In this document: in pieces, positions 46,111 through 58,908 of the stretch | Layout of the letters: each line of letters opens with the position of its first letter | How positions within the stretch are numbered: position 1 is the first letter of the stretch | Notes under the pieces: generated by a model | Told to the model about the DNA's origin: nothing | Databases searched by the model: none | Seen by the model: the letters and a program-made list of their open reading frames with translations, nothing else | Program-made: the position numbers and the translations under genes | DNA from: Agelaius tricolor | Lineage: Eukaryota; Chordata; Aves; Passeriformes; Icteridae | NCBI GenBank assembly: GCA_023055355.1 | Contig: JALJCS010000007.1 | Location: 5,072,001 to 5,136,000, forward strand | DNA: 64,000 nt | Direction: 5' to 3'

Positions 46111-48867
46111 GCTGGGGATGTGCTGGTGTCAGCCCATGCTGGTGCCATCCAGTGGCTCTGGTAAAAGCCACTGAGGCTTCTGGAAGGGCAGCAGCAGCAG
46201 CAGCAGCATCTGTGAGGACAAACAGATGTGCTAAGAGCAGTCTTTGCTGTTGATGAACTGCATGGAAACCTGGTGGATTCAGGGGGAGTTCACAGCACTT
46301 CTCATTTCAGCAGCCACAGAACAAACACTGCTTTTCTCCCAAAGTTAAACCAGTTTGCCCAAAGCTGGAGCAGGCTCTGGCCCAGCATTATAGGCACACT
46401 CATGCCAGGCAGGTAAACAAAGGAAAGCAGCCCAGCTCTTTCACCAGCCCTGCCCCACTGAAAATGCTGAATTGGTGGCAAAAGTCCCCCTCCTGCAGCT
46501 TTGGAGAGCCACTGGGTTAAATTCTGAGCTGGCACCAGTGCAGAGCCCAGGCACACAGCACGGTGCAGCCAAGGAGATATTCCAGAGCATCTGGACACAA
46601 TTCTGTGCTCTGGGATGCCCCTGCTTGGGCAGGGAGGAGGGACCAGATGAGCCTGACCCATCCTGTGAAGGGCTTTGCACCCACTGAGGCCAGTGGGGTT
46701 TAATTGCTAATAAACTGAACTATGAGTTTCTGCTTGTTGGAACCCACTGTTCCTCTGCTGTACAAATGCTCTTTCTGGGTTTTAGTCCCAGCCTGGTTGG
46801 ACTTTGTTTGGAGTGGTTCAAAACCTCTTTATTCACCTCCTCGATAACAGAGGAGAGGTTTGGAAATGTGGAGAACATGAGGCCCCTGTAAAAATAGGGG
46901 ACTGATTTCTGAGGAACCCTTCCCTGCCTGCTGGATGTTCCTCCTCATTTGGCAACAGGAGCAGCCACCTTCACCTGAAGCCCATTTAATTGTTGGCATT
47001 AAGAAGGGGAGAAACTGAGAGGGGAATTGTGTGAGCCAGAATGAAGCCTTGGAAGTTGGGAGCCCCAGCCTGCTGCTCTCACCTGAGGGTTTCAGGATTG
47101 GAGCTTTTCCCCTCATTCTCTGCTCTAGACTGGAGTTAAATGCCTGGCTCAGTCCCTTTGCCCCTTAAAGATATTTTTACTTAATAAAATTGCATTAGCA
47201 GTAAGAAAAAAACTCCTGCCAATGATTTAAATTATTTGTTGCCACCTCTGCAAGTCCTGCTGTGTGTGCTGGGATCTGTTCAGAGTAACTGTTATTTAGT
47301 AAATGCTTTGTTTGCTATTCCTAAGAGTAGTTTTATACAAACTTTGATTAGAACGTTCCCTACCAGTTATGGGAGTGAACACACTGGTCAGGAATTTTTA
47401 GTCAGAGGTTTTCTTCCCGTGTTGGATCTAAACTTGGCCATTGTAACTGCATGATGTAACCAAATAATCACTACTGCAAGGCCTAATTTGGTGAATTTCT
47501 TGGTGCTGCATTGCTCTCAATGAGATTTGCAATGTTCAAAGCAAGCGATGCCCATTGCTGCCCTTAGGGAAGCACAGACCTGCAGATGTGTGAAAGGATG
47601 AGATACCCTCAGCTGAAATGCTCCTAAAAACAGCTCCCAAACAGATTTCAGGTGAGAGGACAGCTGGGAAGGTCTTTAAAGGGCAACCTTGGCAATGAAG
47701 CTTTCTCCCTTTTGAAGGAGCCTGTCTGGACGTGGAAAGGTGAAATTAATTTGCTTTAGATGTCACCAGGGTCAGGGACCAGCCTGGCGTGAACATTTGG
47801 CTGCCATTCACACTAGGTGGGTCATCCTAGTGCCAACAGGACTTTCTGGGACTTTCCTGACCTCATTCATTTCACCCTTTAATAGAAAGAAAGAAAACAA
47901 ATTTGCTTGTGTCCTTGGAGAGACCAATTCCTGTGCCATGGTGGCAGCAAAGGGGGTGAATGGGGACAGGATGAGGACAAAGGGCTTTGTGTTCTCCATC
48001 TGTCATCTTTATGTTCCTCTGGGATATAAAAATGTGAGTCATCTGTCTGTGGGACTGGTGGAGAGAAAATGAACCCTTAAATAACCTCTTCCTCTCTTTC
48101 TTCCTCTTTGTAGTTGGTTAAATCCAATGGGCTTTGTGCATAGAGACCCCTACAAAGCAGATGTGCCTTAAATCCTGTCCTTGACTAAAGTTTGGGCCAT
48201 TCCTGTTCTGAACTCATCCCTCTCATGCCACAGCTCAAAGGAGGGTGAGATTTAGGAGAAGGAAATCATTTTCTCTTAGCATCCTTTTACCTTTCTAGAC
48301 ATTTTAAAATTAAAAAACTGCTCATGCCCTAGTGAATATTTGCTTTAACAGCTTCAGGATTCCTGCACTGCAGGTTACCCCTCTGGCTCCAAGTCCCCTG
48401 AAGCTCAGTGTGGGTCACTGATGGCTTGGTGTGACTGCTCATGGTCACCAGGGAAAACAGCCCAGCCAAAGCCCCACCCCTGATTCCAGGAAAATGCTAC
48501 AACAACCCCAGACTGAGGTGGCCAGACCCCTTTTTCACCTCCCTACACAGCCCAGGAGGCAGCAGGGCTCTCCTGAGCCCCTCATTTGTGCTGGGTCAGT
48601 GTGTGATCCTGCAGGAACGAGGCTGGAATTGCTGGGTCAGCCTCTTGCTCTGGTTTTGGGAGCCAGCCTTTTGCTCCTGCCTCATTTTCCTCACAGGAGA
48701 AAGTCAGCAATCCCTCTCCTCAGGAAAGCAGCAGGATGAAAGCAGATTTCAGCAGGTTCTCTGCTTCACCCCCTTGCCATCCAGCTAAACTCAGATGGTG
48801 TCTTTCCTCTCCAGTCCTCCATAACAAACCTAAAAGTTAGCAAAACTGGTTTTGAAATCACAAATTA
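46111..48867. other. Intergenic, no feature recognised
   Basis: A short (AGC)n run at 46189-46207. No exon with convincing splice context seen. Confidence 0.45.
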
Positions 48868-48906
48868 ATTAGGTTGGAAAAGACCTCTGAGATCATGGAG
48901 TCCAAA
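48868..48906 (-). mobile_element. CR1 3'-end remnant
   Basis: AGGTTGGAAAAGACCTCTGA and GATCATGGAGTCC: inverted CR1 terminus, very short. Confidence 0.75.
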
Positions 48907-49875
48907 AAATTCTCCTCCACGTGCTGTGGGGTGTGGTTGATTGTTCAGAGCTGAAGTCATGGGAGTAAAACCCACCTGAGATGCGAGATCCCTGCAGGAG
49001 ATGGGGAGGGATGAAGCCACAGCCCAGCACTTTTCCCCCATTTTTCCTGAAACCAGAAGTGCCCAGGGATAAAGGAGCAGGAGTTCAGCTTTGAGTGGGC
49101 CCCAGGGAGGGCAGAACCTGCACCAGCCATGGCTGGGCCCTGCCTGTCCCTGGTCTGGGGCCGTCCCTGACCTGGAGGAGCCAGTCCTGAGGGCTGCATG
49201 GGAAGGGCTGATAATTGCAAACTCCATTTTTCCTCCAGCTTTCCTCTTCTTCAGCAGTATTGGGACAGGAATACAAAGGGATTAATTACCAGAGATAGAG
49301 GTCTTTATGTTTTCTTGGCAAACTGAGCACGTTTGGGTATGCCCAAGTCCCTGAGTGCTGTTCCTCAGGGCTCAGTTTGGTTGTCTGCACCCTTAATAGC
49401 CCATGGCATCTGCAGCACCAGCCAGGACCTGGGGGATGTGCACAGCACCCCAGTGTGAGCATCCCCATCCATGCCCAGCCTCTCTGCCCTGCCCTGGTTC
49501 CTGTGCACAGCTGGGACAATGCTGCTGTTTAAAAGATTCCCATAATCCAGGGGTGCTGAGAGGACAAATTTTCCCATTCCCCTTCCCCTCCCTCCACCAG
49601 CATCTGAGCACATCCACGCCTGAGCTTGCTGCAGCAGAAAGGAATTGATTTTTTTCTGGTTAATTTGTGTACTTAATGACCTGGAGATAGGGTTGTTTTT
49701 CTTCCAGGATTACCCTGAGCTCCTCCTAGCCCTTGTTCTTGCTCCCCAGCCATGCTCAGGAGATCTCTGCTGTGGGCACACACTGGCATTTGCCTCCTCA
49801 AGCATTCCCAAGTCCTCCTCCCATGCCACAGCCCTGGAATAAGGGACACCACAGCACAGGCTGTCCCCTGAAGGC
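48907..49875. other. Intergenic, no feature recognised
   Basis: GC-richer than its surroundings; possibly decayed repeat. No exon seen. Confidence 0.4.
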
Positions 49876-49950
49876 TGCATGTCACAGAATCATTGACTGC
49901 TTTGGCTTGGAAAGAACCTCAAAGATCATCTGTTTCCAAACCACTGCCAT
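49876..49950 (-). mobile_element. CR1 3'-end fragment
   Basis: TCACAGAATCATTGACTGCT, TTGGCTTGGAAAGAACCTCA and AAGATCATCTG are the inverted CR1 terminus. The element may extend to about 50085. Confidence 0.75.
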
Positions 49951-50126
49951 GTCACAGGTCCTGCTGTCAGCTTCTCCTTGGTCCTGTCAGGGCCACACCT
50001 GCCCTTGCACTGATGGATCCAAACCTGCATCCAAAGCAGCCACGAGCCCAGGGCTGCACTGTCACTAGAAATGGAACAACACAGGTCAGTCCTCTGAGCA
50101 AAGGGCTGCCCAGTGAAATAGGTTAT

Positions 50127-50512
50127 TGTCACAGACATCTTTTATGGGAAATCCTTTTGCTAGGATCCTTTCTCCTGAGGAGCTGAGAGGCCTCAGGAAC
50201 AGAATGTAACCAATGATTGTCTGCTGCTGTGGAATGCAACAGGTGCATCTGGGATTGGGCTCATGGGGTTGTTTCTAATTGATGGCCAATCGCAGTCAGC
50301 TGGCTTGGACAGAGCGTCTGAGCCACAAGCTTTTGTTATCATTCCTTCTTTTTCTATTCTTAGCTAGCCTTCTGATGAAATCCTTTCTTCTATTCTTTTA
50401 GTATAGTTTTAATGTAATATATATCATTAAATAATAAATCAAACCTTCTGCAACATGGAGTCAGATCCTCGTCGCTTCCCTCATCCTGGGACCCCTGTGA
50501 ACACCACCATAA
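50127..50512 (+). mobile_element. Solo LTR, group A (copy 6)
   Basis: From TGTCACAGACATCTTTTATG to CTGTGAACACCACCATA; the 3' end is mutated relative to the expected CATCACA. Contains the GGAATGCAACAGGTGCATCT and AGCTAGCCTTCTGATGAAAT blocks common to the group. No clear target duplication. Confidence 0.8.
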
Positions 50513-52296
50513 CCTCAAAGTTAAAGCTTTCTCCATTAGAAACCTTAAAGGTTTCTCCATAAGAAACCCTTCTGAGCTGTGTAAAGCATGGATTATACAG
50601 GATGATGCCCCAGAAACTTATTTAAATAAACCTTACACTGTTAGCAGATTAACTAAGCCTTTAGGAAATCTCTTTTCCCTTCTGAATATTGGCTTGTTTT
50701 TTGAGTTCATTTATCTTGGAGAATGAAAATTGATCTTTTGTAGCACAGTCCTTGGGGTATGTTCTCAAAGCCACTTTATTTTTCCTGATGTCACATACAC
50801 AACAGAGTGAGAGGCTCCCATACAGAATTTGAAAGCATCAACACAGCTTTACTCCCTAATTCTCTGCTGGTAGGATGGGGCTGCTCCCTTTGAGCTACTG
50901 AATGGTTTAAATCAGCTTTTCACCAACTCAAGAAAGAAAGAAGCTCCAATAATTCCTAATCTGATTCAGAAAAATGTGATTTTTGGTCTGTTCAACAAGC
51001 AGCATTGCTGGGACAGCAGATCTCTGTGTGACTGTGCTACCACAGCTCAGAGAAACCCAAATCATTGGTGTCCCAACCTTTACCCCCCTCCTTTTCTGAG
51101 GAACAGTGCTCAAATTTTCTTCATTTGCTGTGTCCATCATGTCCACCATGGTCCTGTACTGAGCTACATTTCACCTTGCACATAACTTTACAGCTATAAG
51201 CATAATCTTCACTTAATATTTAATATTTCTTGGTAGTGAAGCATCACTTCCCTATGAAGTGTTATGCAGGAGTCCAGGCTAATTTCAGATGCTGGATTTT
51301 ACATTTCCTGGATGCCGATAGGGAAACTCCTGAGTTTTCAGAGATTCAGGATAATGCCCATCTGCAGGCTTTGGGCAGGACATGTATCCAAAGGAAAAAA
51401 TCCCTTTTGAGGCTTTTATTTGACACTGGTTGTGTTCACTCAAACACACTGATTTTAATTGTGGAGCTTTTAATTGTTTTAATTTTTTTAGTCACTTTAG
51501 ATTAATGTGTTTTTAGCACATTCAAAGCAGGCAAGTGGCTGATCCTGGGCAAAGGGAAGTTCAACCATCAAGCTGGGCATTCTCACCAGCCTGGCTCTCA
51601 TTTATCACTGGGTGTGTGCTCTGCCAGCTGCTAAATAAGTTCTCCAATACAGTGAATCACCAGATCAATGCTTTTATATGTGTGTGCAGCAATATTTTCT
51701 ATTTGCTTCTTAAATTATGCAAGTGATGGTGATCCAGGGGACAAAATGAACAGGGGCTGCAAGTGATGGGGGGGAAAAAGGAAGAAATAGTTTTTTTCTT
51801 TGTGAGGCAAATATGTGCAGCCCCAAATGAGACAGGATTTGCAGAGGGGCTTGTTATTATACCTCCTTTCTTTTACCAGTGTTTGGTGGATTTGGTCCCT
51901 GTGCTTTCAGGTGAAAGGCAGAGCAGTGGTGCAGTCCTTCCATTCCAGGCTCTCCCTGCCTTGCTAGATAATCTGCAGAGGTTGTAGCACTGGGGAAATT
52001 GGGATTCTGGATCTGGGGGAGCTGCAGTTCAGCAGCAAAACCATCATTGACAAGAAAAGCCTGGCAGAAGCCCCATTCCCGTGTGTGCCTGTGGTTTCTG
52101 TTGCTTCCTGGGAACTTCCAGAGGGCCTGAAGGGAGCTCATTAAATGCTACACTCATTGCAGTAATTGCTATCCATAGGGACTGATTAGGGCTCAGTCAA
52201 CATTGCAGGGCTGGTGACGTCAGTGGGGTACAAAAGGTGACACTGCTGCCTGCCAAGCTTTGGGGTGCAGGGGTCACCCTGGCAGGCACCAGCTGG
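50513..52296. other. Intergenic, no feature recognised
   Basis: Nothing recognisable on either strand beyond short open frames. Confidence 0.45.
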
Positions 52297-53203
52297 GTGC
52301 AGGCAGCCCTGGGGAACAGGGAGATTTTGGGAACAGGCAGCTCTTGGGAAAGGGCAGCTTTTAGGAGAAGGGAGCTTTTGGGAACAGGCAGCTTTTGGGA
52401 AAAGATAGCCCTTGGGAAGAGGGAGCTTTTGGGAACAGGAAGCCCTTAGGAACAGGCAGCTCTTGGGAACAGGCAGCTTTTGGGAACAGGCAGCTTTTGG
52501 TAACAGGCAGCTCTTGGGAACAGGCAGCCCTTAGGAACAGGCAGCTTTTGGGAACAGGCAGCTTTTGGGAACAGGGAGCTTTTGGTAACAGGCAGCTTTT
52601 GGGAACAGGCAGCTTTTGGGAACAGGCAGCCCTTAGGAACAGGCAGCTCTTGGGAACAGGCAGCTCTTGGGAACAGGGAGCTTTTGGGAAAGGGCAATTT
52701 TTAGGAGAAGGTAGCTTTTGGGAATGGGCAGTTTTTGGGAAAAGGGAGCTTTTGGGAACTGGCAGCTTTTGGGAACAGGCAGCTTTTAGGAGAAGGTAGC
52801 TTTTGGGAACAGGCAGCTTTTGGGAAAAGATAGGCCTTGGGAAGAGGCAGCCTTTGGGAACAGGCAGCCCTTAGAAACAGGGAGCTTTTGGGAAGAGGCA
52901 GCTTTTGGGAAGAGGGAACTTTTGGGAACAGGGAGCTCTTGAGGACAGGCAAGGGCAGCTTTTGGGTAAGGGCAGCTTTTGGGAACAGGCAGCTTTTGGG
53001 AACAGGCAGCTTTTAGGAGAAGGTAGCTTTTGGGAACAGGCAGCCCTTAGGAACAGGCAGCTCTTGAAAACAGGGAGCTTTTGGGAACAGGCAGCTTTTA
53101 GGAACAGGCAGCTTTTAGGAACAGGCAGCTTTTGGGAACAGGCAGCCCTTGGGAACAGGCAGCCCTTGGGAACAGGCAGCCCTTGGGAACAGGCAGCCCT
53201 TGC
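52297..53203 (+). repeat. 17-bp minisatellite, about 53 units
   Basis: Unit GGGAACAGGCAGCTTTT with variants (CTTTTAGGA, CCCTTGGGA, AAAAGATAG, GAGCTTTT). As 17 is not a multiple of three and the units lack stops, long frames open on both strands, all encoding 17-residue cycles such as GTGSFWEQAAFGNRQLL. These are not genes. The last four units are nearly identical, suggesting recent growth at that end. Confidence 0.97.
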
Positions 53204-53659
53204 TGGACTGCAGGAGCCCTTCCTGAGGGGAAGGATGCCCTGTGGGCTGGGAGCTCTCTCCAACAGCTTCCCTGCCCCTGGGATGGCTCTGGCTCCATCC
53301 CTGCTCTGCTGCAGGGCTCACACTTGAGCTGTGTGTGTGTTTGTGTGATTCTCATGAGTGACAAATCCCCCTGCCATGCAGGTCCCTGTGAGGACAGGTC
53401 TCACAGTGACACCCCTGGTGTCTCACAAAGGGATGCTGGCAGCACTCACAGGGCTGCCAGGAACAGCAGTCATCACCCCCCTCCCCAGCAAATCCATAGC
53501 TCAGGCAGGGACCAGGATTTTTCAGGTCCCAGAATCAGCATTTGCAGTGGGAAGGGGATTAATTATTTACCTGAAGCAGCATTTCTGAATTTCCAGTCCC
53601 AATCTGTCAGTGACCACAGCTGTTGCTGGCCAGCACAGCAGCTGCCAAAAATGAAAAGG

Positions 53660-53851
53660 AAATTTAAAGGAAAGGAAAGGAAAGGAAATTTCAAGGAAAG
53701 GAAATTTCAAGGAAAGGAAAGGAAATTTCAAGGAAAAGAAATGGAATGGAATGGAAAGGAAAGGAAAGGAAAGGAAAGGAAAGGAAAGGAAAGGAAAGGA
53801 AAGGAAAGGAAAGGAAAGGAAAGGAAAGGAAAGGAAAGGGAGAAAAGAAAA
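53660..53851. repeat. (GGAAA)n microsatellite with AATTTCAAGGAAA variant
   Basis: About 190 bp purine-only apart from TTTC interruptions. The clean (GGAAA)n runs 53754-53840. It is the reverse complement of the motif at 3456-3590. Confidence 0.93.
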
Positions 53852-54025
53852 AAGAAAGGGAAGCTTTATACATATGAACACGTGTCCATGCATACACATG
53901 GGTGAACAGGAAAAGGGCAGTCCCATAAATAAAGGAGCATCTCTACTTGTAAATAAAAAATCATTTGGCTGCATGGTCCAAGGTGGTCCTGACTTTGTTT
54001 CAAATGACTGTGGCCCTTAGCTGAG

Positions 54026-54125
54026 AAAGCTGGGAAGGGCTGATCCAGAGGTGCAGCACATCTGGCACTGCACAGAAAGCTGGGAAGGGCTGATCCAGAG
54101 GTGCAGCACATCTGGCACTGCACAG
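54026..54125. repeat. Perfect 50-bp tandem duplication
   Basis: Two copies of a 50-bp block starting AAAGCTGGGAAGGGCTGATC (54026-54075 and 54076-54125), identical by eye. Indicates a recent duplication. Confidence 0.92.
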
Positions 54126-54696
54126 CAGGCAGGGTGCCAGAGGAAAGGCCTGGCATTTGTCAGCACACAGCCTGGGATGCTCCCAGTTTGCTCCATCTGC
54201 TGCTGGCAGGGAGGGGAGCAGCTCTGAGTGCCCACAGCCCCCGAGGCAGTGAGGTATGCTCTGCCTCTGCAGCCACTGACCTGGCCTTGAGCTTCTATGT
54301 GGAGCCCAATCTCCACCAAACACAGCCTTTTGGGAGCTCCTGGACTGTGAAAGATGGAGCAGAAGGTCCTGGATATAAACCACAAACTCAAAGCTCTTTC
54401 ACTTTTCCAAGGCGTTTGTTTTCAATCCTATCTGCAGTTTGAGGCTCCATTCCTTTCTCTGTCTCCCTCCTTTCTCTGCAAACACCCCCCAGGAGGCTCA
54501 GTTCCACAAGAGAGAAGGGTGAGGTGGCCAGGGGGGCTGTGGATCCCTTGGGAAGGAGCAAGGGACGGGATCTGCTGCAGTGACACCTGTGCAGGGACAG
54601 CAGCACAAGCCCAGGGATGCTCAAGGACTGACTGGGACAGGGACAAGAGGCTCCACCCCAGAGGGGTGAGGAGCTGAGGAGGAGAGGGTGCTGCCT

Positions 54697-55096
54697 TGAG
54701 GTATTTGTAGGATCCCCAGGATGAGGTGAAGAGATGAGTTTGACTTTATGTTCTTAGAAGGCTAATTTATTATTTTATGTATTTATACTAAAACTATACT
54801 AAAGAATAGAGAAAAGATACAGACAGAAGGTTACAAAGAAGAATAATGAAAAACTCATGACTGACTCTTCAGAGTCCAACACAGCTGATGGGGATTGGTC
54901 ATTAAGTAAAAACAATTCACATGAAACCAATCAAACAATGACCTGTTGGTAAACAATCTCCAGACCACATTCTAAAGCAGCAAACACAGGAGAAGCAATT
55001 AGATAATTGTTGTTTTCATTTCTCTCTGAGGCTTCTCAGCTTTCCAGGAGAAGAAATCTTGGTGAAGGGATTTTTCCAGAAAATATGACAGTGACA
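54697..55096 (-). mobile_element. Solo LTR, group A' (copy 1)
   Basis: 400 bp from TGAGGTATTTGTAGGATCCC to GACAGTGACA, with perfect 6-bp target duplication CTGCCT (54691-54696 and 55097-55102). A subfamily related to group A (shared GAGGCTTCTCAGCTT, AGAAGGCT and TACTAAAACTATACTAAA) but distinguished by AACAATTCACATGAAACCAA. Confidence 0.9.
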
Positions 55097-55215
55097 CTGC
55101 CTTAGGAAGGGAATGAAGGCTTGGAGTTTTCTTATACCTTGGGGTTCTGCCTGTTTCTTGCAAGTGGGGAGCACATCTGCCCTCCTCCCTCAGGGCTGCC
55201 CAGTCCCCCAATCAC

Positions 55216-55705
55216 TCCATGCCCTGGTTTTGGCTGGGACAGAGTTAATTTGGCTGGGACAGAGTTAATTTTCCCCTCAGTAGGTGGTAGAGTGCTGTGT
55301 TTTGGATTTAGCAGCAGAATAATGTTGATAACACACGGATGTTTTGGCTGTTGCTAAGTAGTGATCACTTTAAAACAAGGACTTCTCAGTCTCCCATGCT
55401 CTGCCAGTGAGGAGCTGCACAAGGAGCCACGAGGGACAGGACAGGGGATCTGAGGAAGCCAAAGGGATATTCCATGCTGTGGAACCTCATCCTCAATGCA
55501 GAAACTGGGGGCAGCTGTCTGAGAGGGGCTGGGCTGGGCATTGGTCACTGGGTGGTGAGCACTGGGCATCACTTGGTTCTCCTGGGTTTCATTTCTCTCC
55601 CTCTTTCCTTTTCAGTGTTGTTGTTGCTTTGATTAATATTATTATTTTCAGTAATTAAGCTGTTCTTATCTCAACCCACATTTTCACCTTTTCCTTCTGA
55701 TTCTC
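55216..55705 (+). mobile_element. ERVL-type LTR
   Basis: Contains GGTTTTGGCTGGGACAGAGT TAATTT, TGATAACACACGGATGTTTT and TCAACCCACATTTTCACCTT, features I associate with widespread bird ERVL LTRs. A 21-bp segment (TGGCTGGGACAGAGTTAATT) is duplicated in tandem at 55233-55270. Boundaries approximate. Confidence 0.65.
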
Positions 55706-56206
55706 CTCATCCTGAGGCAGCTGCATGGGACTGGAGTCGAACCACAACACCCCTCATCCTGTTGGACAGAATTTGAGACAGAAACTGCAGGAGAAACTCC
55801 TGAAACGGTGACACCAATGTATGCCAAGTTTTGTGCCAATTTGTGACAGTTCCCACTGAGGGAAAAGCAGGGATGTGGCAGGTTTGCCTTGGCACCAGCT
55901 GCTGGGCTGGGGGTCTGGTGCCTGCCCTGCCTCCTGGGCACAGGCAGGGGACAGGAGGGACAACCAGCAGAGGGAAGGCTGGCATTTAGGGACACAGACC
56001 TGTGGAGAAAGCAAAGGGCTTGTGAGGCAAGAAGGTGTCTGAGAGGTGGAGAGGATCTGGGGTGTTGCAGAGGAGGAGCTATAAAAATCAGGGATTATCC
56101 TGGTGTGGGTGATGTGGGGATGCAGAGCCAGGGAGGGACAGGGACACAGAGCCTCCAGCTGCCATGGGCATCCTTTCCTCCTTCTGCAGGAGAAGCAGGA
56201 GAAGGA

Positions 56207-56668
56207 TGTGGTATTTTTGGGGGTCCCCCGTGGCAGGAAGGAATGAATCTGACTCCATGTTCTTAGAAGGCTAATTTATTATTTTATGATGTTATTTTAT
56301 ATTAAAGAATGCTATACTAAAACTATACTAAAGAATAGAGAAAGGATACAGACAGAAGGCTTAACAAGATACTAATTAAAAACTGTGACTCTCTCCAGAG
56401 CCTTGACACAGCTGGACCATGATTGGTCATTAAATTAAAACAATTCACATGAAACCAATCAAACAATGACAAGTTGGATAAAAATTCACATGAAACCAAT
56501 CAAACAATGACCAGTTGGATAAACAATCTCCAAACCACATTCCAAAGCAGCAAAACACAGGAGAAGCAAAATGAGATAATATTGTTTTCCTTTTTCTCTG
56601 AGGCTTCTCAGCTTCCCAGGAGAAAAATCCTGGGCAAAGAGGATTTTTCAGAAAATTTGACAGTGACA
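56207..56668 (-). mobile_element. Solo LTR, group A' (copy 2)
   Basis: About 462 bp from TGTGGTATTTTTGGGGGTCC to GACAGTGACA. A 49-bp internal segment with TTCACATGAAACCAATCAAA is duplicated (about 56444-56524). No clear target duplication. Confidence 0.82.
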
Positions 56669-58908
56669 GGAGGAGGTAAAGGAAATCTTGAATAGGTGTC
56701 ACTTTTCTCTTCCCTCTTCATTGCAGCCATGATACAATGAAGTATTTTGTTTCTAAAGTTTAACTTCCACTTCCCTAACAGCTTCTTAAAATTATCTGTA
56801 CCTGGCTGTAAGTGTCTAGCATCAGGTACATGTGCAGAAATATTTTTATGTGATGGTCTTATTTTTGCCCTGAGGCCTGTAAGTTGTGATCCCATCCCAG
56901 TTCTAGTGCTAGGTGTGCACTAACAGTGTTAATAAAAAGGAAGGTTGCTAAACTCTAAATAAACTTTTTTCTTCCTGTCATTGGTGTCATTGGTGAGTGA
57001 CAAAATAATTTCTAAGGAGAAGGTTCTTTTTCACTGTTAATGTCCAATTATAAATTCAGCCTCCAATGGGAATAGACAGGTGTTTGGAGATGTGGATAAC
57101 AAACTGCTCAACAGATCTCTCTGGATCAGAGCCAACTCTGCAGTGACATCTTACTGCTATTCCACTGTAATTTTTTTAATATTTTGAGAATAACAATATA
57201 TCACAGCAGGAGGAATGCTGAGGCTGTGATTTCCAGGGCATCCCACAGCATGAGAAGCCAGCAGCACTAGCACACAGCACTCACACAGTTTGGGGACCTG
57301 GGGCCAGCACCCACCAGAGGAGACCTAGGGAGGGCTGGGGATGCTCTGACCACACTCCCAGGTGCCTGAGAGTCCCCTCCTCTGCTGGGGGGGCTCCATC
57401 TCCTCAGTAACCTCTCCTCAAGCAGCCAAAAATGTGACAAGTGCTGTGACTGCATTTGCATTGTCCACTGCTGGTGGCTGGGGCATGAACTGGGCAGCGT
57501 TTATTTATTTATTTATTTGTTAACAGAGGATGGAGGCAAAGTTTTGCTGTATGCTGCCATCTGCTGTGGGCTTCACAGACTATGAGCATTCCAAATTTGT
57601 TTCTGACAGAGATAATGCTGCTTAGAGGAAAGGTGGCCAAACAAATGAGACATGGAGTTATATGAAAAGGATCTAAAACTCCCTTTCCACTTGACCCCCT
57701 ATGCAAAACATCCTTCAAACAGTGAGAAACGTGTAGGAAGGAATTATGATTTACTGGTGCTTTTAAGGGCAAATTATTTCCTCTAAGTGCTTCATGCTGT
57801 GGTGCTTCAAGGCATTCTTGTTCTTTTCTCTTCCCTTATCATTTTCCCCCCTCCCTGCCTTCCCTGTCTCACCTGAAAGCTCCAGGGGGACCAATTTAAG
57901 GTTGGCAGCCTCAGAGCAGAGCTCTGACGTGGGTGCCTGAGGCAGAGCCAGGCTCCTGTCTCAGCTGCCAGCCCTGTGCCTGCATCTACCTTGAGTAAAT
58001 ACACTCCAGCATTAGGAGGTGGGAAATCAATAATCTTTTTTCCTCTTGCTCATTGCATTTTACAATTGCATTGCTCAGACTATCAAAGCTCTCTTCAGGG
58101 AAATGAATTGGTGATGGAGTCAGTTTTCTTTTGATCAAGAAATACTGGTCTGGTTGTATTTTGACAACCCATAAGATTGGTTGCCTTTTTTACCTCTCCC
58201 TTGCCAAAAATGATGCAAACTACTCAAAAACTTACTCATACACCTGGTGTCAATGCTGGGGCCACAGCCTGCTGTCCTCTGCTGGGGCTGGAGCTCCACC
58301 AGCAAGAAAACAAAGTGTGACAAAAGCAACAAAACAAACTTGGAAGCCTCTGCTTGTGTTAAACACATCAAAAGAGAGATTAGAGGCAATGATCAAATGT
58401 GCTCTTGCAGTCCAGATAAGAAACACTTCCTTGTACCTTCCCTAAAGTCAAACACACCAGGTAAGCTCCTTTCTTACTGTGCTTTATGTAATCTGGGGCT
58501 CTTGGTGCTCACAACTCTGATACTGCTTCTAACAGGGCTTTTTGTTGGAGGAAATAAATTTGGCCTGCAGGTCTCAAACCAGTGCTGCTCTCCCAGAGAT
58601 GCTGGATGTGTGTGCAGCTTCCAGGGATCCAACCAGGCTGGAAGCAGCACCAGCAGGATGCACAGTGCAGCCCTTAGAGTGAAAGCTCTCAGCCTGCATT
58701 GTTTGGGTATTGGAGGCACTCTAAGAAGTGAAGAGCCACATTTAGGTGCTTTTGTTTTAAAGGTAATGTGCAGTACTTAAATTTGCATTTACAGATTTGA
58801 GTCTTGCCCTAAGAGCAGAGCTGGGCAGATCCTCACCTCTGTGCTGGGATGTACCCAGTGCAGGATGTATTAAAAGCATTTCAATTGCAAGTTAAATGCA
58901 TGTCACTC
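56669..58908. other. Intergenic, no feature recognised
   Basis: (TTTA)5 at 57500-57519. No exon or clear mobile element seen. Confidence 0.45.

Noticed and set aside
52237..53905. Long ORFs on both strands including a 257-codon + frame
   Set aside because: They consist of 17-bp minisatellite units followed by GGAAA microsatellite; no domain or splice context.
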